NCBI GenBank assembly: GCA_003024175.1
Contig: MDYQ01000053.1
Location: forward strand, 62,001-126,000
Reading direction: 5' to 3'
Length of the DNA: 64,000 nt
Source of the DNA: Planoprotostelium fungivorum
Taxonomy: Eukaryota; Evosea; Variosea; Cavosteliida; Cavosteliaceae
Made by a program: the position numbers and the translations under genes. This document shows, one piece after another, positions 12,320-24,633 of this stretch (positions within the stretch are counted from its first letter, which is position 1; each line of letters opens with the position of its first letter). The notes beneath the pieces were generated by a model. It did not search any database. It worked only from the letters and a program-made list of their open reading frames with translations, and had not been told where the DNA came from.

Positions 12320-12849
12320 AGAATGTAAATACAATTTTGTAGTGCAAGACGTTCTTCAGTCTTTTGTGGATCCAGGCAAAATCCTTCCATCAATGAGCAT
12401 CACACGATTAGCAAATAGAGATCGAATTTCATTGGACCTAGTCTCTTTATATGCTTCGTGTGCAGCGCTCTTCGCTAAAGTGCATTGACGCATGTATGAA
12501 AAGCAATGGACCACAAGAATTATAAACCGTCCCTGATGCGAGCAGGTCCATCCGAGCAACTCGGACTCACCTTAACCTCTGCCGAGGCACAAACCTCCCG
12601 AGTACATCTCGCACCGTCTCATCCGCTTCTTCGTGATTATCATCCGTCACGATCTTATCTCATTATCACCACCCTCCTGTTGAACCTCGCTTATTTTTCA
12701 CGAGGCGCACCTCCTCGGAAATCGGATCAACTCTGAGTGCCTCTGAGTGTGCCCAATAAATAACATCCGAGTTCCGAGGAGGTGCACACAGCACATCACC
12801 GTTAACGGTTAACAAAAAACTTGGAAAGCAATAGAATAGATAGGACGAT
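12320..12849. other. Spacer with probable promoter of the flippase gene
   Basis: No supported gene. Short open frames on both strands lack convincing composition. It contains the inverted repeat at 12707-12785 and should hold the histidine kinase terminator and the P4-ATPase promoter. Confidence 0.4.
12707..12785. repeat. Inverted repeat, 21-bp arms
   Basis: Arms 12707-12727 and 12765-12785 match as reverse complements at 20 of 21 positions, around a 37-bp loop holding two copies of ctctgagtg and an aataaa. It ends 64 bp before the P4-ATPase ATG. It could be a promoter hairpin, a terminator-like structure or a tiny foldback element. Confidence 0.75.
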
Positions 12850-15800
12850 ATGGACAAAGACAATGAAGACACACCTCAGAAACAGCAGACGGAGGAGATC
12901 GGTCTGACAGGAGATGAGCACATGAAACAGACGGGTCAGAGAAGGAAGAGAAAGCCGGTGAGAGGGCTGTGCAACCTAGGAACCTCTACTCACGTGATGC
13001 ATACAGGGTGAAACCATCTTGCAAGTCGCCGCAGGAAAGAAGAGAGGTGAGAAATGAAGACGAAGACCTCGCCCTGACCTGCATGAAAGGAAACCACAAG
13101 CCCCGTTGGAATGTCTATCCCAATGTACACTTTAACGTGACACAGGGTGAACAGAACTCGAGGAAAAAGTGAAGGGCCATCAGAGACCTGGGATCTGACT
13201 CACACAGGTTCCCCTCCAATCGAATCATGACGACAAAGTACAACCCATTCAACTTCCTCCCCAAACTTCTCTTCGAGCAGTTCCGAAAGGTTACGAACGT
13301 GAGAGGAAGAGAGGTCTCATGGACGTTGAATCAGATGCAGATCTTTTTTCTTGCCGTGGTCATCGTCACGTTTGTTCCAGCGGTTTCACCCGTATCTCCT
13401 TACACTTCTTTCATTCCCCTCGCTTTCATCATCGCAGTTAGCGCCCTCCGAGAGGCCTACGAGGATGTAGTGAGTACTTACGTCCATCGTCACCGACAAC
13501 TCCATCTCACATCGTCTATCAGAATCGATACAAAGCAGACTACAAGGGCAACTTTAGGAATTACCAAGTCTTACAGAGCGGAGGAATGAAGAAATCGGTG
13601 CGATCTCATCTTCTAATCTTCATCTGATCGTGACAGGTACCGAGCAAGGATCTACAAGTAGGAGATATACTCTACTTGGAGAAGAACAACGTCTTACCCG
13701 CGGACGTCTTACTTCTAAAGACATCCCTCCCTCACAGCCTCTGTTACGTCGAAACGGCCCAATTGGATGGGTGAGCCTCTCGTTTAAATGTCCACAGCTG
13801 AACCACCTATACAGAGAGAGTAATTTGAAGCAACAGAGGGCCATCAAAGAGACAGACGCCATGAATGAAGAAGACCTGAGTCAATTGAGGGGAACTATAG
13901 AATGTGAGGAGCCCCATCCCCTCTTCTATACCTTCCACGCCAGACTTAAACTGGGAGAGAAAAGCTTCGCTCTCGATTCGAAGCAGTTATTACTCAGGGT
14001 GGGATTTATTTCATTTTATTCTTAGAAAGTCTGAATGAGGTAGGGAGTCACCATACGCAATACCGCCTGGACTTACGGTGTCATCGTGTACGGAGGAAGT
14101 GACAGTGAGATACGTTCACCATCTCTCATCACGATCACGACGATCTGACACGACGATCACCGTGATGACCGTGCTCACCTCTCTCAGGCAAATTATCACT
14201 CAACCAACGTAACCCCCCATCCAAGTTCTCCAGCATGGACAGACAGATGAACAAGATCGTCGGAGGCATTTTCGCTTTCATGTTCGCCTGCTGCGCTACA
14301 CTGGCCGTACTGGCCGGTATATTCAGAGTGAACCTCTCATCGAGACGTCTCTGACACCGATCAGGCGGATGGTGATCGCTGGTACCTGCGAGATCAATAC
14401 GGCCCCGCAGTCACGGGCATTACGACGTTCTTCACTTATATCTACCTCCTCTCTTACCTCATCCCCCAATCACTCTTTGTCACTCTCGAAATCACAAAGG
14501 TCTTCCAAGGTGAGAGTCACTTTGTCAATTGCGTTCGCTGAATGAGATCGTAGCTCGATTTATGGAATGGGACAAAGAGATGAGAACGGATCCAGACGAT
14601 CCGGAGACGGGTATGCTGGCCAAGACTTCGAATCTGAACGACGAGCTGGCTCTCGTCAAGTATATCTTTAGTGATAAGACGGGAACGCTCACACAAAACA
14701 AGATGATATTCGATCGCTGTTCCGTTGGAGGTGTAGTCTACACCAACATGATGCGAGGTGAGAGAGACTTTACAAGTCGATAAAGATCAATTGGACGATA
14801 GGAAGTTTGAAGAACACCATGAGAGACCCCAACACTTCGGCTGAGCAGTTCGATTACGTTTCCGATTTCGTGAGAGCTCTCTCTTTGTGCCACGCCGTCA
14901 TCGCAGAAGAAGATGAGAAGGGAGAGATCAACTACCAAGCTCAGTCGCCCGATGAGTCTGCCCTAGTTCAAGGAGCCCAGTTCAGTGGTTTCATCTTCAA
15001 GGGCGCAAGCTCCGGTAGCATGACGACAAACGAGTTGGGATTGGACAGACAATACGAAGTGAGATAGGATCGACTTACGAGTCACGCTTTGATCGATTTT
15101 AATCTCTTTCGTACAGGTGTTGGCCAACATGGAGTTCACTTCAGAGAGAGCGAGATCGTCCGTTATCATCAGAGGAGAAGACAAAAGCATCGTATTATAC
15201 AGCAAAGGATCGGATGCTCAGATGCTGAAGAGAATCGGAGAGAGGAAGACGAAATTACAGAGCGAAGTGTACACGAGCAGCATCAGACACCTTGATGAAT
15301 TTTCGAATCTGGGTCTGAGGACTCTCATTGTGGCCAGGAGGATATTGAGGTGATGAATCGTATCGTCGATACAGCTATGATGATTCGCGTCGATGTGTGT
15401 TTGATTTGACTGACATGATGCAGTGAGGAGGTATACCAGAGATGGAATGCCAAATACCACGAGGCCAACACATCATTGAACCACAGACACGAGGCTGTCG
15501 ATAAGGTGAGACTTTAAATCGTCTCATTGTCGATGACTTACATTAGGTCTGCGAACTCATCGAGACGGATCTAGAAATCATCGGCTGCACCGCCATCGAG
15601 GATAAATTACAGGAAGGTGTACCTGACACAATCGAATACTTACTCCAGGTGAAGTTGATGACGTCATCACAATTCATCTCACTTTCCCCCAGTGTGGAAT
15701 GAAAGTGTGGGTCATCACAGGAGACAAACAACAGACGGCGATCAACATAGGCTACGCAACAAAGTTATTAGTCAAGGAACAACCGCAAGTCATCATCAAC

Positions 15801-17362
15801 ATTGACAAGAACGCAGCGAAGCCGGGAGAGAGCATACAGAAGATGGTTCGACAGGCGGTGGAGACGCACTCGGCCTCCGGCATACCTATCGCAGTCATCA
15901 TCGATGGAGAGACCATCCATCACGCTCTGAAAGAGTGCCGAGACGATTTCGTCCAGCTGACCAACTTGGCCAGCGCCGCTATCTGCTGTAGAGTCACTCC
16001 ACTCCAAAAAGTGAAGATTAAATCCTATGAACATTACAAATTTACATTTGGGACAGGCCGAAGTAGTCAAGACGATCAAAGAAGCGAAGAAGCAAGTGTG
16101 CCTGTCTATTGGTGACGGTGCAAACGACGTCAGCATGATTCAAGAGGCAGACATTGGTATCGGAATCTTTGGCAAGGAAGGAACACAGGCCGCCCGCGCC
16201 AGCGACTACGCCATCCAGCAGTTTTCACATCTGAAGAGACTCTTGAGCGTCCACGGTAGATATTCTTACCTGAGGAACTTGGCGTGCATCCATCAGAACT
16301 TTTACAAGAATATCGCGTTCGGTTTCATTCAGTTCTATTTTGCATTCTGGTCGGGGTACAGCGGGCAGAGTTTATTTGACGATTGGCTGCTGTCAGGTTA
16401 CAACATCATCTTCACTTCTCTCCCTCCGCTGCTGTCTGCGATATTCATCAAGGACGTGAAGGAGGAGATCATCTATCAGGTGGGCGTATCGACGATGTTG
16501 TAGATGTGGGCTGAGAAGGTGCAGAATCCAAAATTGTACGAAGACTTGAAGACAGGAAATTATTTCAACTGGAAGACTGTCGGACTGTGGACCATCTCCG
16601 CTCTCTATCACTCGTGGGGTGAGCCATATATCACATCGATGATGTCATTATCGCATCGACGATCGATGTGTCGCCATGTGACATTGATGTGATGCAGTCA
16701 TCTACATGGTGACTTGGTTGTTGTTCCGTAACGAGCCAGTGATGTCGGGAGGAAGAACTGGTGATGTCTACCTGATGGGTCAACTCGTCACCGCCCTCGT
16801 CATCTTGGTGGTACTCCTCAAGATCTCCCTCTCTATCGTGTGAGTTCATCATATGATGTCTTAAATCCTAATCTGTTCATCATATCTACGTCTCTTCTTC
16901 GTCTTAAAGACAAAGTTTGCTCGTCTCTGATTTTACCTCTACATCATGCTGATGTCATCAGATACTGGAACACCATATTGATGGGATCGATCTACCTGTC
17001 CTACTTTTTGTTCGTCATTGGAGACATCATCATCAACCTCTTCCCCTCTTGGCCGATAACTTACTGGGAGGCTTTCACCATCGTACAAGTTCCCTCCTTT
17101 TGGTTCGGTATGCTCTTAGGTACTGCCATGTGTCTCCTACCTGATTGGTCCTTCGCTTGGTGAGTTCACGTCCCTCAGCTTATTGTTCATCTATTTCCCT
17201 CTTTACTTATTCACATCTTTATCTTACCACTCATCTCTTTCACAAATTAATCGTCTCTTTAGCATCAGAAAGAATTACTTCCCGGACAACTGGATGATTC
17301 TGAGAGAGAGACAACAGCTTCTCGATTTGGGACAACTCGGCCCCGATCTAGAGACCTTCTGA
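12850..17362 (+). CDS. P4-ATPase, phospholipid flippase (Drs2/ATP8 type)
   Basis: Uses ATP to move aminophospholipids to the cytosolic leaflet of Golgi, endosome or plasma membrane. I derive 22 exons giving 1112 aa with a closed frame: 12850-12957, 13007-13046, 13090-13168, 13208-13298, 13341-13469, 13523-13597, 13637-13770, 13815-13998, 14044-14104, 14188-14327, 14365-14509, 14554-14757, 14802-15058, 15117-15349, 15424-15505, 15547-15648, 15693-16010, 16057-16479, 16525-16618, 16698-16839, 16962-17159, 17263-17362. Seen: N-terminal [19 protein letters not shown]; actuator loop LDGESNLK; phosphorylation site [11 protein letters not shown] with Asp at 436; nucleotide domain [12 protein letters not shown]; hinge GDGANDV near 813-819; ten hydrophobic helices; fourth helix [11 protein letters not shown], the P4-type signature. 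The exon from 16525 is chosen over an earlier acceptor at 16503 because it restores the family's spacing before NPKLY. The C-terminal tail is short. A CDC50 partner would be expected but is not in the window. Confidence 0.93.
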
Positions 17363-18026
17363 CCCGCCAACATTGGCTCCAAATGTTAATATTCCATCCT
17401 TTCTAGGTATGCGTCGTAGCCATCGACAGCAGACACATCCATCTGACACACGATCTCAGTGTCAATGATGTCTCTGAAACCTTGGATTATCTCCTCAAAG
17501 TTGCTCACACGCGATGGACCGGAAATTGATTAAATTCCGTCCATTTCTCATAAATAAGACGCAGCGTACGTCGTGAAATTAAGCGAACATACGGACGACA
17601 CGTTATCGTCTCACAAAGGTAATCTAGATGAGCGGCCCACGCTGAGTGAGGCGTCTGGGGTGATGGAACAAGAGCATGCCCCGATCGTCAAGTGATCATC
17701 GATCGATCATCGTGACTGTCATTTTGTTTATCCCCGTATCTATTTGTCATGATAAAGAAGTTGTACAACCGACTTTGGAATGTCGCGGGAACAACTATCC
17801 TCACATCTACGGTGTTGGTATTAAGATAGTATAAGAGGTTACCACCCTAGCGCAATTCTGCAATCAAGTTGATGGGATAAGGCAGTGTTCCAAATCGATA
17901 AAAATGTAGCTGAATGGGTTGGTAGGTCACAGTCGTTCTCTTGCACACCGATGCCAAAAACAAATTGAAGAAAATAATTTTACAACGAGAAGATGAGGAC
18001 AATCGAATCAGATCTCATCATACATC
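17363..18026 (+). other. Spacer with two coding-like stretches
   Basis: After the flippase stop, a frame at about 17408-17530 reads as ordinary protein (CVVAIDSRHIHLTHDLSVND) and ends in TGA. A second at about 17565-17694 (YVVKLSEHTDDTLSSHKG, ending EQEHAPIVK and TGA) also looks coding. No ATG or clean splice joins them. They could be an alternative flippase 3' end, a small gene, or relic exons. The rest, including the LSM6 promoter, shows nothing clear. Confidence 0.3.
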
Positions 18027-18412
18027 ATGTCCGCCGGAGCACACTCGAAATCACCCTCTGACTTCCTGAAACTCGTCTTAGGTCGTCCCGTCATTGTCAA
18101 ACTCAACTCTGGTGTCGTCTATAAAGGTGATATGATCCCCATTTCACTCACCTGACCGTTGATAAAGGTATCCTGGCGTGTTTGGATGGTTACATGAATA
18201 TCGCCATGGAACAGACCGAGGAGTATGTAAACGACCAGCTCATCCACAAGTATGGAGATGCATTCATCCGAGGAAACAATGGTGAGTCTTTTTTCTCGCT
18301 ATCCAATGGTACACGATCCCCACACGACTTGAAATGTATCTGATTTTAAAATGCAGTCTTGTATATCAGCACACAGACGTCAAAGAAAAAGAAGGTGAAA
18401 CCTATCATCTAA
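18027..18412 (+). CDS. LSM6: U6 snRNA-associated Sm-like protein LSM6
   Basis: Three exons (18027-18126, 18168-18281, 18357-18412) give 89 aa, close to the usual 80-90. LSM6 is one subunit of the seven-membered LSM2-8 ring (nuclear, binds the U6 3' end) and LSM1-7 ring (cytoplasmic mRNA decay). Both Sm motifs are present: VVYKGILACLDGYMNIAMEQ (Sm1) and AFIRGNNVLYIS (Sm2, with the conserved RGNNV). The start is supported by the normal spacing to SDFLKLVLGRPVIVKLNSG. The C-terminus adds a lysine run (TSKKKKVKP), more basic than in most relatives. An alternative donor at the last AAG|GTGAAA could replace the final four residues. Confidence 0.95.
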
Positions 18413-19196
18413 TTCAGCATCTTCGTCTAAAGTTTCTTCAGTGAATGTCGCCATTTGTGGATGTTTAATGCTCAACGGTTGGAAACATGATGTCAATACC
18501 TTCAATGAATCGATTGTTTCTCATCTCCCCCTCTTCTCTCATGAACCTGCGCGATCTCTTCTAACGATTCTCCTGACCTCTCCTACATCACAGCTCTTGG
18601 TCGAGTTCAGGCATCATCGACAATGACAAATACAAGGACGGCGACATGAGATGTGATCCAACTGATCATCTGCGTCCATTCTTTCATTGAGACTGTTCTG
18701 TTCTGAGAATGAGGACAACGCCCACTCCATGACGCATCACGTCACCGCCTCTTGGGCTCTCATCGCACCTCCTCCTTCACCGCCTCATCACCGCTCAGAA
18801 CCAATCCTCTTTGTCATCTCCCACTACCGTCTCCTCCTCAGCGTCTCTCTTTCTCCCTCCGCCCACCTCTCGTCACCGTGGATGATCGCGGCACGATCGA
18901 TGATTCTCGTCATCACGATCGTGAGATGAAATGTTGAGACGGTCAGGTTGTCCAGAATTGTCCTTCCCTTCTTCGGCACGGGTTGTTCTCCCACATAGAG
19001 TCAACCCCACGATAATCTCGATCAACCCTCTTCATCATCTCTCCCATCCATCCCATACATCGTCGTCATCCAAGAGTAGAGCCAACTTTTTAACACCTCT
19101 TCAAGGACACATCTCTTCGAGCAAGTATTTTTATAAAATTCAACGGTTTCTCAAGCTCGATTCCGAACTCTCTTCTACCCTTTCTCTCTCTCCTCT
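18413..19196. other. Spacer, no supported gene
   Basis: A short frame at about 18595-18690 (GIIDNDKYKDGDMR, then a stop) follows a plausible CACAG acceptor but has no visible upstream exon. The 18690-19190 stretch is Ser/Pro-rich in several frames and looks non-coding. It should contain the 3' ends of LSM6 (plus) and the nucleolin-like gene (minus), which converge here. Confidence 0.35.
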
Positions 19197-20526
19197 TCAG
19201 TAGTATCTTCCTCCTCTTCCTCCTCTGTCTCCTCCTCTTCCTCTACCACCGAATCCTCCTCTTCCTCCTCTGTCTCCTCCTCTACCACCGAAGCCTCCTC
19301 TGCCTCCACGGCCACCGAAACCTCCTCTTCCTCCTCTGTCTCCTCCTCTGCCTCCACGGCCACCGAAACCTCCTCGGGCTCCTCCGCGGCCTCCTCGGCC
19401 TCCCGCGGAACTTCCGCTGGAGATGTCGAGCTTGATCTGTCTGCCGTTGAGCTCGTGGCCTTGGTGGTCGGCAACAGCCTTCTCTGCCTCTTCCTTCGTG
19501 GCGAAGTCGAGGAAGGCACATCCCTTCATGGCTCCGGTCTCTCTGTCTGTCAACAGACGGCAACCGATGATTTCTCCACAGTCGGAGAACAGCTCTCTGA
19601 TCTCGTCCTCGTTGGCGTTGTCTCTGCAGAGGTTACCGATGAAGACAGAGTATTTGGAGGGAGCGACGGCGTCCTTGACTGAATAAAAGTAAATAAAATG
19701 CAGGTGATGATGATGGTGACGTACCGAACTTGGTGTCGGTGGTCTGGATGAAGACCTTTCTGCCCTTGAGCTCTGTTCCAGAGAGGTTGAGAGCCTCGGC
19801 GGCCTCCTCGGCGCTGGCAAAGACGGCGTTGCCGTATCCCTTCTCGAGGTTGATCTCGGGGGTTCCAACTTCAGAGAAGAACTCGGTCAGATCCTCTTCG
19901 GTGACCTCGTAGCTGAGGTTCTTCAAGTAGACCTTGTTGGCATCCTCATCGGACGACTTTGAGGCACCGTTGGCGGCGGAGCTGACCTTCATCTCGTCTT
20001 CCTCCTCCTCCTCGGCTTCCTCCTCTGATTCCTCCTTGGCGGCCTTCTTCGATGCCTTCTTGGGGGCGGGCTTCTCCTCCTCCTCTTCCTCATCGTCGGA
20101 CTCCTCCTTGGCGGGCTTGGACTTCTTGGCGGGAGTCTTCTCCTCCTTCTTTCCCTTCTTGGGGGCGGGCTTCTCCTCCTCTTCGTCATCGGAGTCGGCC
20201 TTCTTGGCCTTCTTGGCGGGGGTCTTCTCCTCCTTCTTTCCCTTCTTGGGGGCGGGCTTCTCCTCCTCCTCTTCGTCGGAGTCGGCCTTCTTGGACTTCT
20301 TGGCGGGAGTCTTCTGCATGGAGATGAGAATGATGGAGATGAAAGATGGGAATGGGGATTACCTTGTCGGCCTTCTTGGGCTTCTCCTCTTCCTCCATGG
20401 GTGAAACCTGAAGAAGAGTGTCAGGGTATGAAGATGGTGTGGTGTCGATCGAGTGATTACCTCCTCTTCGGGCTCGGCCTCGACGACCTTCTTCTGCTTC
20501 TTCTCGACCTTCTTGCCAGCAGCCAT
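19197..20526 (-). CDS. Nucleolin-like RNA-binding protein (two RRMs, GAR tail)
   Basis: Four exons (20461-20526, 20363-20407, 19725-20313, 19197-19678) give 393 aa with a closed frame. Nucleolin/Nsr1/gar2 proteins act in the nucleolus in pre-rRNA processing and ribosome assembly. The N-terminal half alternates basic KTPAKK units with acidic SDEEEEEKP units, four to five times, as in nucleolin. Two RRMs follow: the first with KVYLKNLSYEV (RNP2) and KGYGNAVF (degenerate RNP1), the second with YSVFIGNL and MKGCAFLDF. The tail is about 65 residues of RGG/FGG repeats ending RYY, a typical methylated GAR domain. The start at 20526 gives MAAGKKVEKKQKK. The repeats at 19990-20310 are prone to copy-number change. 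Confidence 0.9.
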
Positions 20527-21766
20527 GTTTATGAGATCTGTTGTCACATCAGCGGGTGAAGTGTTAGGCGAGAGTTCATAGTGTCCCTGATGATATAGAC
20601 ACTGTGGAAGAGATAGACTACGAACCTGTGTGAGAGATAGGTTGTTGACGAGGTTGCTCGTCAAATAATGAAAAATTGAGAAAGCAAATGGATCGGAGAT
20701 ATCACAATCTTCTCTTTTTCCTTTCCTCAACGGTTTTCAACTTGAACCTTCTACAACGCTTTCTCCGTTCATTCCCGGTTCTGGCCTCTGTCACTTGAAA
20801 GTGCGGAAGCTCAGAATGAGAAGGAAAGACGATGATGAGAGTTCGTGAGGAGAAGTATAAGTGATCATTGGAAGATACTGGGGTAACCTGACAGGAAAAC
20901 GAAGCGTGATGCAATGAACGATACAGAATCATCAGCAAAGAGCGATGGATAGAGTCTGTAGACCGCTGACTGATGATTTGTCAGTGGAAACCTCTCATGT
21001 TGATAACAGTGGGCGGGTCATAACATTCAACATCATCACCTTCACCATCCGATAACCTTTGGAGAGATTCACCTATGAGTTATACTCACAAGTAGCGAAG
21101 TACAGTGCTAAGAGAATCCGTGATGCACACCATGCGTTTGATTCTACACGCTAGGATGCTTTGAAAATATGATAATAAACGGCAGACAATAGCCAAGCGT
21201 TCCACACAGATTCGTTTGCAACACACAGATGTGATGCTTCCATCTCGTCGGCTCTCTCCCTATTCGAATACTCCTCTGTCCATTGCACCGATAGTTCTAT
21301 CTTCTCATCCTTTCTCTATCAATGCTGCCGATGCACCTCGGTCCTCTACTGACATTGACGCTTAGTCGATTGAATTCGTTCGTGACAGTTTGATCTGGTG
21401 GTGGGGAACGTAGATGTTTTTTTTCTTCCTGACGTTTCAACTGGAGACCGTTTTATTTGCCTCGTCGGACCAGTGAAGACACATACAGCGCTCATATTGT
21501 TGACTGCTGACTTCTGAGAGAGATAAAGGGGCAATATGTGAGAGAAGAGGGAGACGAGTGATGATTGAAAGATATGTAGGGAGATCGATAATAAGGCGAA
21601 CTACGTGAATAACGTGGCTGGAAAGCTAGTGGCCGCGAATGAATCGACATGGTTACGGTTAGGTAGTCAACCACTTGATTTATCATAGAATCTGTTACAC
21701 ATCATGATTCGAATCCATCCCTCACTGTGGATCCAAAGGAATACTTATCGATGTAACTACCCTCAG
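20527..21766. other. Divergent promoter region between nucleolin-like and SSN6-like genes
   Basis: About 1.2 kb with no firm gene. A plus-strand frame from 21239 (MLPSRRLSPYSNTPLSIAP, about 40 codons, ends TAG near 21365) is Ser/Pro-rich and could be a 5' exon of the co-repressor gene, but no clean splice connects it. A T-loop-like ATTCGAATCC at 21709-21718 has no matching tRNA arms. Confidence 0.35.
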
Positions 21767-24633
21767 GTAATTTGGCAGAGACCATGCACGATCACGATAA
21801 GGCCATCTTCTCGTATGAAAACGTCTTACGCCACAATCCATACAATGTAAAGGCACTCACTCAAATAGCATCCATCTGCAGAATCAGAGAACAATACCCA
21901 AAGGTAATACCGTCTTTTGACATGTCTCATGCATCTCACACCTTCCAGGCCGTCGAATATTTCCAACGTATTCTTACCTACGAACAAACTAACGGTGAGT
22001 TGAGTCTCATTGACACACAATGATCGTAGTCAAGGCGAGATCTGGGGTGCCTTGGGCCACTGTTACCTGATGATGGACGACCTTCAGAAGGCTTACGCAG
22101 CTTACCAACAAGCCCTCTATCATCTTCCCAACCCGAAGGTAATCGAACCCATCATTTCATTTTCCAAATCATCTCCATCAGGACCCCAACTTGTGGTATG
22201 GAATCGGTATCCTCTACGACCGCTACGGCTCCTTCGAACACGCGGAAGAGGCATTCACCGCCGTACTCAAGATGGACACTGCCTTCGAAAAGTCCAGCGA
22301 GATTCACTTCCGACTCGGTATCATCTACAAGCAGCAAGTCAAATACGACGAAGCCCTCACGGTGAATAGACGACGTGATGATGATGTGAGACTGATGACA
22401 ACAGAGATTCAAGCACATCTTACAGAAGCCCCCTCGCCCCTTGACCCAAGCAGACATCTGGTTCCAAATCGGTCACGTCTACGAATTGCAGAAAGACGTA
22501 AGTCATCGCGACGATCTCATCTCATCTCCTCGCAGTTCACCCAGGCCAAAGAAGCATACGAGAGGGTTCTCAAGGAGACACCCAACCACGCCAAGTCCTT
22601 GCAGCAGTTGGGCTGGCTCTACCACTCCCAATCGAATCAGGACGTGGCCATCAGCTACCTCTTAAGGTCACTCGATGCCGACCCTTCAGACGGACAGACT
22701 TGGTACCTGCTGGGAAGGTGAAAAGATTCGAAATCGCAGATTTATTGTTTCATCTACAACGATCCACTCATCGTCATCAGATGCTACATGGGACAGCAGC
22801 AGTATAGAAAGGCATACGATGCCTACCAGCAGGCCGTCTATCGCGACGGAAGGAACCCCACCTTCTGGTGTTCCATCGGTGTCCTCTACTACCAGATCAA
22901 CCAATACCGCGACGCCCTCGACGCCTACTCGAGAGCCATCCGTCTCAACCCTTACTTATCGGAGGTGATGAAGTCATCCCATCACCTTCTTCTCATGTCA
23001 TGTGCAGGTGTGGTATGATCTGGGAACCCTCTACGAGTCTTGCAATCAGATCTCTGATTCACTGGATGCTTACGAGAGGGCGGCCAAGTTGGACCCAGGA
23101 AACAAACACATCCAGCAACGTCTCTTCGCATTGAGAGAAGCAGAGCACAAGGGTGAGTTTAATTGGACACGTGGGTCCGAATTTGGGACTGAATTTGGGA
23201 CAGGAGAGACCGGAGAGAAGGCTTACGACACCGGAAAGACACCCATGACCATGGTGAGTGACCCATTCGGCCCTTCGCCGCGAAATCTCGACTCGAAGTT
23301 GACCCGAAACAGGAACCACGAGCGGCCCACCACGCCATGGGAGCAGATCCCAGTGCCAACCGCATGGAGCCCGGCTCCATGATCGTCCCAGATCTGGTCG
23401 ATCTATCTGAAGATAAGATCTCCAACCGCAGCTTACCCCAACTGCCCAAAGTCAAGGAGGGTAACGGTACCGCACCCAGGAGAGAGTGAGCCCACAGAAA
23501 CATTTTCAAATTCATTCTGACTCGTTGTAGTGAGCCCATGCAGGCCGCCAGCATGCTTCGCTGGAAGGGTCCAGAATCTCACGATTTAGGCCACATGGCC
23601 GACGTCGCACACTCACATAGAGAATCAGAGGATCACGAGGCCAGACACAACGCCGCCGCTTCTCTCAACAACATCGTCGGCAACCACAACGGCAAGCCAA
23701 AGGAGGACGAAGAGATCACATTTGTCAGGAGAAGCAACAACGGAGGCAGCAGTGGAGGTAACAACGGAAATATGTTCGATAACATAAGGACACACATGCC
23801 GAGCGAGGGGTGAGAGCGGATCGCAATCGCGGGATTGAGACGAGCAGGTCGCGCGAGGATACGCTGCCCAGGATCGAGTCCAACTTGGAAGGAAGGAAGA
23901 GCGACGAGCGTGAGTCGTTTTCCCGCCGAAAATTTCGCGGAAAAATCTGACCCCGGCAGTTCCCGCCATCAGCCGTACCTCGACTCCCCCTATGAGGCCC
24001 ATCGAAAAGGTGATGTCTCGTTGTAGATGGAAGTTTCTGAGAGAAAGCAGGAGGCCGTCAGCACACCTCCCATGCCATCTCAGCCCCCCGTTACCACTCC
24101 ACCCATGTCAGAAGAGAAGAGCGAGGCGGCGACAGCTGCACCTACCTCTTCGGAGGCTCAGACACCCTCCACCTCTGAAGACAAGGAGAAGAGAGAGGTG
24201 ATGATCCTCATCGTGCGCGAGTCACTGATAGGAGACGAAGGAGAGAGAGGCAGACGCCACACCTGCACCGAACGAGGGTAACCAGAGCGAGGCATCCCCA
24301 ACACCTGCACCCGTAGAAGCGGAAAAGATCTCCACACCTCCACCAAAGGCAGCCGCCCCTGAAGAAGACAACAAGGAAGAGTGAGTCGTCCCACATCGAG
24401 ATGCATCACGATGTGATCTGATTCGAAACGGCAGGAACATCGAAGATGACGATGATGAAGCTTCGGACGAGGCGGGCCCCGTGAAGAGAGCCCACGAAGA
24501 GAAGACGGAGACTGCGGCGGAAGCATCTGTAGAAGATAGCCCCAACCGAAAGAAACAGAAGACAGATGAAATCGAGCCCGCCATCGAGAAGCAAGCGGAG
24601 AAGGAGCCCGCAAAGGAAAACGATGAAGAGTAA
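21767..24633 (+). CDS. TPR co-repressor, CYC8/SSN6 type
   Basis: Scaffold of the SSN6-TUP1 general co-repressor (TrfA in Dictyostelium): TPRs bind the WD40 partner and DNA-bound repressors in the nucleus. The first supported exon begins at 21767 (GNLAETMHDHDKAIFSYENV). About nine TPRs follow, e.g. WGALGHCYLMMDDLQKAYAA, WYGIGILYDRYGSFEHAEEA, WFQIGHVYELQKDFTQAKEA, WYLLGRCYMGQQQYRKAYDA and WYDLGTLYESCNQISDSLDA, with the order and spacing of the family. The C-terminal half (from about 23160) is disordered: Ser/Pro/Glu-rich with an acidic end and PNRKKQKTDEIEP, a likely nuclear signal. Stop at 24631-24633. The true start is not resolved: the first TPR lacks its leading W helix, whose likely remnant SLWIQ lies at 21720-21736 without a normal splice. 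Some tail introns are ambiguous (see 24010). Confidence 0.85.

Noticed and set aside
16480-16503. A 24-nt intron in the P4-ATPase gene
   Set aside because: The 45-nt alternative ending at 16524 gives the spacing of other P4-ATPases before NPKLY.
19934-20404. Long plus-strand frame rich in Ser, Ala and Phe
   Set aside because: It is the antisense shadow of the Lys/Glu repeats of the nucleolin-like gene.
21700-21725. tRNA-like T-loop ATTCGAATCC
   Set aside because: No acceptor stem, D arm or anticodon arm can be paired around it.
24010-24026. A 17-nt intron in the SSN6-like gene (GTGATGTCTCGTTGTAG)
   Set aside because: It restores frame, but later acceptors giving 32, 38 or 41 nt keep the same frame and match the normal intron size here.
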